A stretch of 64,000 bases of DNA from an uncultured Prevotellaceae bacterium (GTDB lineage: Bacteria > Bacteroidota > Bacteroidia > Bacteroidales > Bacteroidaceae). A program made the translations under genes and the position numbers. The notes under the pieces were generated by a model that saw only the letters and a list, made by a program, of their open reading frames with translations, was not told the origin of the DNA and made no database searches. The DNA lies in the NCBI GenBank assembly GCA_902778535.1, contig CACYYG010000009.1, positions 1 through 64,000 of the forward strand, given 5' to 3'. Of this stretch, positions 1-7,421 are shown one piece after another; the first letter of the stretch is position 1, and every line of letters starts with the position of its first letter.

Positions 1-310
1 GGTTGGCGCTGCCGTCCTGAATGGTCAGCGTGCCTTTACTGAAGACCTCGATGACATGCCCGTTGCGATCGGCGGCATTTAGGTTGCGGCTCAGCCTGTG
101 GCCGTTCAGGTCGATGGTAACGGTCTGGTTAACGCCGTTGCCTATTTGGAGATAGGCCGACAGTGTGATGTCGTCCGTCAGGCGGATGTAGGCCCCGTCG
201 GCAATGGCTGAGTTCAATGCTTCCTTAGTATCGACCTCAGTCCAGTACTGCGCCTGTACGCTCATTGTAGCCATCATGGCGGCTGCGGCCATCAGTAATA
301 ACTTCTTCAT
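1..310 (-). CDS. secreted protein, N-terminal part only (runs off window start)
   Basis: The open frame starts at the ATG at 310 and has no stop before position 1, giving 103 residues. The first 20 residues are a clear signal peptide (MKKLLLMAAAAMMATMSVQA, then Q). The following stretch alternates short strands with turns and contains LTDDITLS and TIDLNGHRLSR. That pattern is common in right-handed beta-helix surface proteins, but the fold is an inference from a fragment. It is probably the last visible gene of the minus-strand operon that begins at 7330, lying 44 bp after the 52-aa gene. No specific function can be assigned. Confidence 0.75.
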   Translation of the reverse strand, partial: MKKLLLMAAAAMMATMSVQAQYWTEVDTKEALNSAIADGAYIRLTDDITLSAYLQIGNGVNQTVTIDLNGHRLSRNLNAADRNGHVIEVFSKGTLTIQDGSAN

Positions 311-354
311 TTGCAAATATTTTTTTATTGTTGTATGTTTCGCCGGAATCTCTC

Positions 355-513
355 TTATCTTACGTCGCCGCTGTAGCCCTCGTCGCTGCCGCCGTAGTCG
401 AGGTAGCCGCCTTGGAGTGACTTGACTTCTTTGTCGCCGCTGGTCATCAGCATCCCTGTGTGCTGAACCCGCACCTCTTGCATGGCGGGTTTCTGAAACT
501 CTTTCTTGTTCAT
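355..513 (-). CDS. 52-aa small protein with KPAM...GG...GD pattern
   Basis: ATG at 513 and TAA at 355 give 52 residues beginning MNKKEFQKPAMQEVRVQHTG, then a glycine/aspartate-rich tail containing GGYLDYGGSDEGYSGDVR. There is no signal peptide, membrane helix or obvious enzyme fold. Small proteins of this style (Lys-Pro-Ala-Met near the start, a hydrophobic Met/Leu-Ser-Gly-Asp middle, a Gly-rich end) are, from general familiarity, common and unnamed in Prevotella near secreted-protein operons. It sits between two secreted-protein genes on the same strand. The ancestral stop of the upstream gene would lie only 9 bp before its ATG. It could be a peptide precursor or a regulator; neither is shown. 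Confidence 0.6.
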   Translation of the reverse strand: MNKKEFQKPAMQEVRVQHTGMLMTSGDKEVKSLQGGYLDYGGSDEGYSGDVR

Positions 514-541
514 ATTGCTGTGTTATTTGGTTACTACTTTC

Positions 542-1357
542 TTACCATTTTATTATATATACACCTGCGTGTGTGGGCTTGCCCGCGAGGCGGCGACCGT
601 CGAGGGTGTGCCAGTAATCGCTCCCCTCTCTACTTAGAGAGGGGTCGGGGGAGAGACTTTTAATGCCCGTCTCTTCACCCTCGCCAAAGTTGAGCACGAA
701 GGCACGCACCTCGCTGGTTTTGTCGCCAGCCGTGAGTCCATTCTTCAGCACGAAACGAGCGCGACAAAGACCGATGGTCATGTCGGCATGGGGATAGTAG
801 AGCGTGTTGTTGGTGCCAAGGTAGAGGACGGTGCGGTCATCAGCAGAGAGAGACACTGCCTCGTAGTTGCCCACGAAGTCAATCCAGACGTTGTCGGTGA
901 CGGGATTGAGGGTGGTGTTGAGGGTGACGTAGCCGAAATTAGGATTCTCCAGGTCGCTGTCCTCATCCCATCTGATGATGTAGGGAACGCCGGCCTGGAG
1001 TTCATTGACGGGGTCACTGAAGGTGAGCGTCAGCGTGCCATCGGCAAAAGTGGCCGACGAGAGCGTGCGGGCTTCTGCGCCATAGAGAATCCCATTGTTA
1101 ATGGTCACATTGAAGGGCAGACAGAGCGTATTCCATGAGTCGTCCTTGTAGAGAGTGCGATTGCCGAGGGAGAATGTGCCAGTCTTCCCGTTGAGGGAAC
1201 TCATAAAAACGATGTCGGCACCTGAATCGTAGGGGTCGGCTCCTACATACTGAGTCTTAATCCCGTCGTTGAAGGAGATATACTCCTGCGCCCCCGCCCC
1301 CTGCACGAAGGTAAGGAGGAGCAGCAAAAGAAGAAGGATGGTCTTTCTGAATGTCAT
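542..1357 (-). CDS. secreted protein with C-terminal sorting-like tail, frameshifted at its very end
   Basis: 271 residues. Residues 1-23 are a signal peptide (MTFRKTILLLLLLLLTFVQG). The body is beta-rich with no recognised domain. The end reads YWHTLDGRRLAGKPTHAGVY, a tail typical of Prevotella exported proteins and resembling type IX-secretion C-terminal signals, then stops as IIKW. If one A is removed from the AAAA run at about 548-551 the frame continues IINGKKVVTK and stops at 523, matching the usual ending of such tails. So this gene carries either a natural one-base insertion or a sequence error. A GC-rich palindrome unit (621-658) is read in frame just before the tail as SLSPDPSLSREGS. 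It is followed by the 52-aa gene and preceded by a lipoprotein gene. Confidence 0.8.
   Translation of the reverse strand: MTFRKTILLLLLLLLTFVQGAGAQEYISFNDGIKTQYVGADPYDSGADIVFMSSLNGKTGTFSLGNRTLYKDDSWNTLCLPFNVTINNGILYGAEARTLSSATFADGTLTLTFSDPVNELQAGVPYIIRWDEDSDLENPNFGYVTLNTTLNPVTDNVWIDFVGNYEAVSLSADDRTVLYLGTNNTLYYPHADMTIGLCRARFVLKNGLTAGDKTSEVRAFVLNFGEGEETGIKSLSPDPSLSREGSDYWHTLDGRRLAGKPTHAGVYIIKW
621..658. repeat. single GC-rich palindromic (REP-like) unit inside the 271-aa secreted protein gene
   Basis: CTCCCCTCTCTACTTAGAGA then GGGGTCGGGGGAGAGACTTT: hairpin plus G-rich tail, read as SLSPDPSLSREGS before the sorting-like tail. Confidence 0.75.
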
Positions 1358-1370
1358 AAGTCTGATTTAG

Positions 1371-2393
1371 TTAGTAGGTTCCACCATCATGCATTTCCCC
1401 GTCGGCTACCCAATCAATCTTCAGTAGGAAGGGCTTCATAACTTTTGAACTCTCATTCTCGCCATAATGGAAGCCTGAATTATAGTAATAGACTTCTTGG
1501 AAGGCTTTGAGCCAAGAGGAGTGATAATAGTCAATCCAATAACCATCACCGCCAGGACTGCCATTACCGCAATCTAAAAAGCAGGCACCAAAGAAATCCC
1601 AGTCTTGATGCAGCAGGTCCTTTATGGCATCTGCCGTTGAAACGCTGGGACAATACTTCGAATCAACGATTGCAGCAGCATCTATCCATTTACCCTGTAC
1701 CGGTACGTTGTACGACTGCTTGGTGACGGCACAGAACATGGGAGGGATACCTATAGTTATACCCAACGAACTGAATGTGCCGCCTGATTCACGTATGCAT
1801 ACCCAGTCGCGGGGAACACCTCCGCCGTTCTGCAAATGCTTTTCAACATCTGCATCTAAATGAACATTGTGTACGACATCGCCCACATGCCACTTCGATG
1901 CTGCGTTGTTGAACGGCCAGGCGCTGTTGAGCAGGAAGGTGACTTGGCTGAAGTGCAGGAGACGTGTTTCGGGCGAGGCTGTTACCTCGGCCACCGTGCC
2001 TGCCGTGCCAGGACGGAAGAAGATGGTGCCCTGCGCCTTGCCGTCCTCGTCGGTGAGGTTGGCGGTGATGCTGTTATCGGCAGCAGCAACGGCTTCGATG
2101 TCGGGAGCCAGCCAGTAGCGGAAAATCTTCTCAGCTGCCTCTATCGACTCCACGCCTATGTAGAGGTGGGTGGTGTCGTTGTCGTAGAGCGGTACGCCGT
2201 ACTGTCGGCATTGGAAATTGCCAAGGCTGTCTACATCGACGATGGCCCGCTGGAAGTAGTCGAGGTCGTCGTAGGCGGTGGTCTCTAAACGTTCTGGAGC
2301 CTTGTCGTCATCGTCATCGCTGCAAGCGGTGAAGGTGAATGTGGCGGCCACGACCATTGCCATGAGCCACAGGATGCTATATTGTTTCTTCAT
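1371..2393 (-). CDS. surface lipoprotein, unknown function
   Basis: About 340 residues from the ATG at 2393 (MKKQYSILW). A longer frame from 2441 exists, but its first 16 residues come from an AT-rich repeat, so the inner start is preferred. The signal peptide ends in a lipobox (TFTFTAC) followed by SDDDDDK; an acidic run after the lipid Cys is the usual Bacteroidetes surface-export signal. The middle and C-terminal parts contain several Trp, Cys and His residues (DWVCIRESGG, DWDFFGACFLDCGNG) but no domain I recognise. It lies 13 bp upstream of the secreted 271-aa gene and 80 bp after the 771-aa lipoprotein, consistent with one operon. Confidence 0.8.
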   Translation of the reverse strand: MKKQYSILWLMAMVVAATFTFTACSDDDDDKAPERLETTAYDDLDYFQRAIVDVDSLGNFQCRQYGVPLYDNDTTHLYIGVESIEAAEKIFRYWLAPDIEAVAAADNSITANLTDEDGKAQGTIFFRPGTAGTVAEVTASPETRLLHFSQVTFLLNSAWPFNNAASKWHVGDVVHNVHLDADVEKHLQNGGGVPRDWVCIRESGGTFSSLGITIGIPPMFCAVTKQSYNVPVQGKWIDAAAIVDSKYCPSVSTADAIKDLLHQDWDFFGACFLDCGNGSPGGDGYWIDYYHSSWLKAFQEVYYYNSGFHYGENESSKVMKPFLLKIDWVADGEMHDGGTY

Positions 2394-2396
2394 TGT

Positions 2397-2470
2397 CAAC
2401 ATAATTCTTAACTCTTGATTCTTAATCGCCAAAGGCGACAACTCTTAACTCTTAATTCTAAACTCTTAAC
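2397..2470. repeat. AT-rich direct repeat between two lipoprotein genes
   Basis: Tandem AACTCTTAATTCTTAA-like steps interrupted by a small hairpin CGCCAAAGGCG fill the gap upstream of the lipoprotein gene starting at 2393. Confidence 0.75.
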
Positions 2471-2473
2471 TCA

Positions 2474-4789
2474 TTACAGTCCTATCTTTTTCAGCATACG
2501 CAGGGTCTTGGCTACGAGCTGGTCGCCGCCGCTCTGATAGACGGGGGTAGCAGGGTCGTTGGCCAGCGTGTTGATCTGCTGCTGTTTCTCGCATTTAGTG
2601 GCATAGTCCTGTAGGCGGGTGCTGACGGTTTTCATCTCGTTGCGGGTCACCAACTGAATCTTCGGGATGAAAATCTTCGAGAAGGTGCAAGGCTCGGCAT
2701 CATCGGGATGGTCCTTGTGGGTGTAGAAGCTGACGGTGACAGCCACCACGAAGTCGGGAGCCGTGGGATAGCCTATGGTGCCGCCGGAGTAGGGAATGTA
2801 AACCTGCGGATAGACGATGATGTCTTTAAAGAACTCATGCACGGGACGACCATAGAAGCGGATGGCGCTGCCAGTCTGAGTCACCACCTTGCTGTTGGCT
2901 TTGGTCTCGAAGGCCTCGCTATCGGTGTCGAGCAGGTCGGCGGGAGCCACCTGCCACACACGCGGCGTGCTGCTATTAGACAGTCTGACGATACCCGATG
3001 TCTTGCCCTCTGCGAAGCTGAAAGTGGGTCGTGCGGGGAGCATGAGGAACGAACGGTATGCATCGGTGAAGCCATACTGGCGCGAGGGATAGACACCGAC
3101 GGTGGTGGTGACGTTGACATCGCAAATCTCCGGGTAAAGCTCGCGGTTGATGTTCACCTTGACGCTGGTGGGGTCGAAGGCATAGACCAGTCGCGCCTCG
3201 TAGGCACTGAAGTTGTTGGTGTTGTAGCCGGTAGCCGTGGCCTGAAGGTTGAAGTGGTCGTAGGACGAGAGGATGTCTTCCTTGTCGATATACACCACGG
3301 GGTCATCGGCCAAGCCCCAGATGCCCTTGCCCACGTATCCGTCGGTACCGTTGGCGCTGGTGACGGCCTGTGCCGATACGCCCAGTCCGCGTATGTTGGT
3401 GGAGTTGAAGGTCTTGATGTAGCCCGACGCATTAAGCTGGAGGTCGGCCTTCAGGTCAATCTTGCCGGGGATGGTGTCGTAGCTCACGGGCTCGGCCAAC
3501 ATATCACCTATCAAGCCCAGTGCGCCCGAGGCGAGGCTGCATGCAAAGCCGCCCCAGAACTTAGCGGGACTCAAATATTTGCTTAAGCCGGAATTACCCC
3601 CGTAATCACCTCCAAGCGACATCAGTTGTGCATACTGATTGCAACCCTGAATGCTGCTGGTGGCCGTTCCGCTAATCCAACTAAGCACGTTGCACACGCC
3701 GCTCATACAGTTGCCTCCGCCGTGCTGGATGATGCGCTCGTTGGAGAACGTGCCGCCAATATCACCAAGGATACTGCCCCAAAGTGTCACTTGCTGCGTA
3801 GTCTGGGTATTGGGGAAAATGGTGATTTTGGCATCCTTTCGGTTGGGGTCCAGCCAGTTTTTGCCCTGAGGCACGTAGGCTGAGAGGTCGAGGTCGAAGC
3901 AATGCCAGCCGTTGGCCAGGCTGCTAGACTGGCGGTAAGGCGTGACGAGGGTCATGAAGGCCTGGTTCTGTCCGTCGTAGATGAGCGGCGAGCGGTAGAG
4001 GGTGGTGCCTAGCGCATGGTTGGAGGGAATGCCGAACTCGTAGTTGTGATAAGCAGGGTACATGTCTGTGCTGCCATACTCGCCCATTTTCACCATGAAC
4101 GACAGCTCGTTGCCCTCGCCGCCGGGATTGAGCAGATAGGTAAAGACGCGCAGCTGGCCTGTGTATTTGTTGTAGAGGGCGAAGTAGCGGGTGCCGTCGA
4201 GTGTGGGGTCGTTGAGACAGCAGAAGGCCATCTCCCAGCCCTGGTCGGGACGGTAGGAGTCGCGCACCTCTGCCGGTATGTTGATGCCGCCCTCGATGGT
4301 CCAGGGTGTCTTCTGCGGTGCTGCCAAGCCATTGATCTGCACAGTCTCACACTTCCACCACTCCTTGATGAAGCTGGCATTGCCGCCACTGTAGTCATCG
4401 CCCAGGCTGATCTGCGAGTGGTGCACGGTGATGTTGGCCACGTCGCCACTCTCGGCAGTCACCGTCAGTGTGGCATCGGCGGGTGACGTGCCGGTGATGC
4501 CGCTATACGTCAGAATGAGGGCGGGGTGGTTGCCTACGGTTTCGGTGGTAGTGGTGAGCCACGAGGGTACGCCCTCTACCTTGGCAACGGACGAGGCGAT
4601 GCTGTCAAGCACCATCTGCTGGCTGCCCTGCTCGCCATAGACCCAGAGATGGTAGTTGTAGGTGTGGGTCTGAACGACGGGGTCAACGGGAGTAATCACG
4701 TCGTCATCGTCGCTGCACGCGGTGAGCAGCGGTGCTAACATCAAGGCTACGGTCGAAGCCAATAGCAAGAGAGATCTGTTTTTCTTCAT
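2474..4789 (-). CDS. large surface lipoprotein with BACON-like N-terminal domain
   Basis: 771 residues with a lipoprotein signal peptide ending LLTAC, then SDDDD, indicating outer-surface export. Residues of about 45-130 alternate strands and include VEGVPSWLTTTTE and ATLTVTAESGDVANITV, which resembles a BACON-type immunoglobulin-like domain; this is a pattern judgement. The rest is long, beta-rich and Asn/Gly/Tyr-rich, with no catalytic motif recognised. The ATG overlaps the stop of the upstream peptidase gene by four bases (ATGA), so the two are translationally coupled. A structural or binding role at the cell surface with the peptidase lipoprotein is an inference. Confidence 0.8.
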   Translation of the reverse strand: MKKNRSLLLLASTVALMLAPLLTACSDDDDVITPVDPVVQTHTYNYHLWVYGEQGSQQMVLDSIASSVAKVEGVPSWLTTTTETVGNHPALILTYSGITGTSPADATLTVTAESGDVANITVHHSQISLGDDYSGGNASFIKEWWKCETVQINGLAAPQKTPWTIEGGINIPAEVRDSYRPDQGWEMAFCCLNDPTLDGTRYFALYNKYTGQLRVFTYLLNPGGEGNELSFMVKMGEYGSTDMYPAYHNYEFGIPSNHALGTTLYRSPLIYDGQNQAFMTLVTPYRQSSSLANGWHCFDLDLSAYVPQGKNWLDPNRKDAKITIFPNTQTTQQVTLWGSILGDIGGTFSNERIIQHGGGNCMSGVCNVLSWISGTATSSIQGCNQYAQLMSLGGDYGGNSGLSKYLSPAKFWGGFACSLASGALGLIGDMLAEPVSYDTIPGKIDLKADLQLNASGYIKTFNSTNIRGLGVSAQAVTSANGTDGYVGKGIWGLADDPVVYIDKEDILSSYDHFNLQATATGYNTNNFSAYEARLVYAFDPTSVKVNINRELYPEICDVNVTTTVGVYPSRQYGFTDAYRSFLMLPARPTFSFAEGKTSGIVRLSNSSTPRVWQVAPADLLDTDSEAFETKANSKVVTQTGSAIRFYGRPVHEFFKDIIVYPQVYIPYSGGTIGYPTAPDFVVAVTVSFYTHKDHPDDAEPCTFSKIFIPKIQLVTRNEMKTVSTRLQDYATKCEKQQQINTLANDPATPVYQSGGDQLVAKTLRMLKKIGL

Positions 4790-7101
4790 AGAATTATTTT
4801 TTTTATTATGAATTCTTGTGGACTGTCGGTATAGAGGTTGCCGAAGTTTGTGGCATTTACAATCTTGGCGTGCGAGCCAAGAGTGTGCTGTGCGCAGTAG
4901 AGGAAAAGGTTACGGTAGGTGATGGCAGGGTTGGCAGTGAGCTGCTGCACTACGTTCTGTGTGAAGCGGTCGCTCATCCAGTACAAACCTTCGCTGTTCC
5001 AGTTGTCGGCCCACGACTGCTCGGCAGTGCTGGCACCCACGATGGCCAGTGCTCCCGTAATGCCGTCGAGACTATTGACCGTGGCTTCGGCATAGCAGGG
5101 TTCAGCAATGACCAGCAGTTTGCGGTATCCGCCAACCGTCAGCATCTCGTTGGCAGTCTGACGGAGCAGGTCGCCGGTAAAGCCCTGGCCACCCGGCGTA
5201 CCGAGCCATTCAAACTCGTTGCTGCCGCCGTTGTCGTAGCTGCGCCCGTGGCCGCTCCAGTAGAACAGGACGTTTGACCCATCCACACCTACTGAGACAT
5301 TCTTCAGAATGTCGGCAATGTCGGAGGCCGTGAGGGTATGGTTGTCGTAGTCAACGACAGCACGCGGCAGACCGTCAGTGCCGCCCATCAGGTCGTCGCT
5401 GAGGTAGGAAGCCCTTATCACATTGTCGTGTCGGGCAGCCTCTTGTCGGTCAAGGATGAGGATGATGTGGTCGTCGTCGAAACCGCCTTTGCGCAACAGC
5501 TGATAGACGCTGAGCACATCGGCCAGATGGCGATAGTTAGTGGCTCCCTCGCTGCCCTGCACCAGCACGGCATACTGGTCGGTGAGGGCGGGATAGCTCC
5601 ATCCGAGGTCGAGGTCTTTGGCCATCGCCGCAAAGTCTTTCATAGCTGTGTCTTCGTCGTAGTACACCTCCCATGCCACCGAGGGGCTGACAACCTGCTT
5701 GCCATCGGGACCATAGTAGGCAAGATGACGTATCTGGCCGTTGTCAATCTGCCAGTGAACATAGGTGGTGAGTGCTACCTGTGTGCCACTCTCTATGTCG
5801 AAGGCGATGGTGCCCGCAGCACCGCACAGGCCACCGGTATAGTAATAGTTGCGTAGGTCGTGGATATGATTGCGCAGTCGTGAGGCCGTCCATACACTCT
5901 CTGGCAGCGTTTCCTCTTCGTTGTCATAATAGGCCACCTGGAAGATGCACGCATTGAAAGTGGCATTGCTGGCAGCTGGAAAATTCTCATCGTCGTTCAG
6001 GCTTTTGATGCTTTCATACTCAAAAGCTGCAAGGCCGACGAGCAGCAACGCATCGTAGAACTTACATTCGGCAAAGGTGGGCTTCACGCCGTAGCGCTCC
6101 TCGTAGGCCTGCTCAAACCCCGTGGCGGGGTCGGCGTAAGGTGAAAAACCTTGATAGCCCTGTAGCATTTTGATAGCTTCATCGCCCAAGTCTGACAACC
6201 CTTCTTCACTCAACCACGGGAAGATAAAATAGGTGCGATAGAGGGTCTCCTTGCTTGAATCCTGAAAGTAATCTTTCCACCACTCCTTGCGCAAGCGTAC
6301 CACTTCGTAGAGTTGCTGAGCGGTCTCCACGACACAAAAGTTGGTCGAGAGCATGTCAATCACATCGAGATGGTCGAGATAATCGTTCATGCTGGCGAGC
6401 AGGTCGCTCGTCATGGCATACTGCTCATTGCGCTGCATGATAATGCCCATGTTGTCCGCATGGAAAGGTGCCCAGTCGTAGAAGGTGCGGCCATAGCTGT
6501 CGGCGGGCGAGAACACTGCACAGCAGAGTGAAGCATATTCAACGTTCTTTCCCGTCTGCGTCACATAATGGTCCATCATCGTCTCTGTAAGGCGGACATC
6601 GGTCTCGCAGAGAGGCCAAAGGAACACGGAGGTCTCTTGCTGTCCTGTGATGGTAGGTACTGCATAGCGACGGATAATTTCTTCGCTGGTAGCAGTGGGG
6701 GCGATGAGCGGCTTCTGTGTTCTCTTGCACGCTGGGGCGAACAGTGCAAGGCTCTCATTGCTGAAAGGGCCGATGACGGCCAGGATGTCATCCCTACTGG
6801 CCAGTTGCTGTGACAAGGCCGTGAGGTCTTCCGTCTGCTCGTTGTGCCACTCTATCTGTAGGCGAAGCTGCGTGCTGTCACCTTGCTGGGCTTCACGGAA
6901 ATTATCCTGAAACCACTGTGCCATGCGCTCCAGCCGCGTCTTTGTGGCAGCATCACCTATAGGAGCCACTACCGCCACGGTCTTGACAATCTCGTTGCTT
7001 GAAGGAGTGGAATTGTCAGGCCCGTCCTCATGACTGCTACAAGCAATGAGGACCATCAGGAAGAAGAAACCCGATAAGAAAGATATGACTCTATTTGTCA
7101 T
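4786..7101 (-). CDS. lipoprotein fusing a type-1 periplasmic-binding fold to a legumain-like C13 peptidase
   Basis: 771 residues from the ATG at 7101; a longer frame to 7272 runs through the preceding gene and is not used. Residues 1-21 form a lipoprotein signal ending LIAC, followed by SSHEDGPDN. Residues of about 40-480 match a Leu/Ile/Val-binding type-1 periplasmic fold (VVAPIGD, ILAVIGPFSNESLALFAPA, KPLIAPTATSEEI). Residues of about 505-750 match the peptidase C13 (legumain/GPI-transamidase) fold: YAVLVQGSEGATNYRHLADV and a downstream LLRKGG strand-turn, the catalytic His at 618 in WSGHG and the catalytic Cys at 669 in AEPCYAEA. C13 enzymes cleave or transpeptidate after Asn/Asp in eukaryotes. 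Here the enzyme should sit on a membrane, facing outward. Its substrate is unknown; co-encoded surface proteins are candidates. Confidence 0.85.
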   Translation of the reverse strand: MTNRVISFLSGFFFLMVLIACSSHEDGPDNSTPSSNEIVKTVAVVAPIGDAATKTRLERMAQWFQDNFREAQQGDSTQLRLQIEWHNEQTEDLTALSQQLASRDDILAVIGPFSNESLALFAPACKRTQKPLIAPTATSEEIIRRYAVPTITGQQETSVFLWPLCETDVRLTETMMDHYVTQTGKNVEYASLCCAVFSPADSYGRTFYDWAPFHADNMGIIMQRNEQYAMTSDLLASMNDYLDHLDVIDMLSTNFCVVETAQQLYEVVRLRKEWWKDYFQDSSKETLYRTYFIFPWLSEEGLSDLGDEAIKMLQGYQGFSPYADPATGFEQAYEERYGVKPTFAECKFYDALLLVGLAAFEYESIKSLNDDENFPAASNATFNACIFQVAYYDNEEETLPESVWTASRLRNHIHDLRNYYYTGGLCGAAGTIAFDIESGTQVALTTYVHWQIDNGQIRHLAYYGPDGKQVVSPSVAWEVYYDEDTAMKDFAAMAKDLDLGWSYPALTDQYAVLVQGSEGATNYRHLADVLSVYQLLRKGGFDDDHIILILDRQEAARHDNVIRASYLSDDLMGGTDGLPRAVVDYDNHTLTASDIADILKNVSVGVDGSNVLFYWSGHGRSYDNGGSNEFEWLGTPGGQGFTGDLLRQTANEMLTVGGYRKLLVIAEPCYAEATVNSLDGITGALAIVGASTAEQSWADNWNSEGLYWMSDRFTQNVVQQLTANPAITYRNLFLYCAQHTLGSHAKIVNATNFGNLYTDSPQEFIIKKIIL

Positions 7102-7126
7102 TCGTAAAATTCGTGCAATTCGTTGT

Positions 7127-7330
7127 TTAGAACAGGGCGGCACGGCTGACGCCCTGGCCGACGGCTTTGTCGATGAGCGTCTGGTTGCGGCGCACCTCGT
7201 GGATAATGACATCGTTCTTTGCCCGTAGGTCCTCGTCCTTGCGGTGCATCTGCCAGAGTAGGACGACGACAACTGCCGTCAGCACAGCTATGATGCAGAC
7301 CAGCATAAGGATAATTGTGGATGTTTGCAT
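7127..7330 (-). CDS. 67-aa single-pass membrane protein
   Basis: ATG at 7330. Residues 4-26 form one strongly hydrophobic helix (IILMLVCIIAVLTAVVVVLL). A charged helical tail follows (QMHRKDEDLRAKND, EVRRNQTLIDKAVGQG), so the protein is likely anchored with a short coiled cytoplasmic or periplasmic arm. It is the first gene after a well-formed Bacteroidales promoter (-7 box at 7356-7363) and is followed after 25 bp by the C13 peptidase lipoprotein. The composition is that of a real gene rather than a shadow. Function unknown. Confidence 0.65.
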   Translation of the reverse strand: MQTSTIILMLVCIIAVLTAVVVVLLWQMHRKDEDLRAKNDVIIHEVRRNQTLIDKAVGQGVSRAALF

Positions 7331-7355
7331 AGGTCTGTCTTATAATATTCGCGCG

Positions 7356-7385
7356 CAAAGGTATAAAAATTTCGCGTACGCACAA
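7356..7385 (-). promoter_or_regulatory. Bacteroidales-type promoter of the C13-peptidase operon
   Basis: On the minus strand the -7 box reads TACCTTTG (7356-7363), an exact fit to TAnnTTTG. A TTG lies 19 bp upstream (7383-7385) in the position of the -33 box. The start codon of the 67-aa gene is 25 bp downstream. Confidence 0.7.
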
Positions 7386-7421
7386 TATCTGAGACAGATT
7401 TACGAGTTTTATCAGACAGAT

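Noticed and set aside
204..663. Two plus-strand frames opposite the secreted-protein genes
   Set aside because: They are antisense shadows of the signal peptides and the 52-aa gene and have unnatural composition.
7102..7272. 57-codon N-terminal extension of the C13 peptidase frame
   Set aside because: It overlaps the 67-aa membrane gene in another frame, is Arg/Ser/Thr-rich and would hide the lipoprotein signal starting at 7101.
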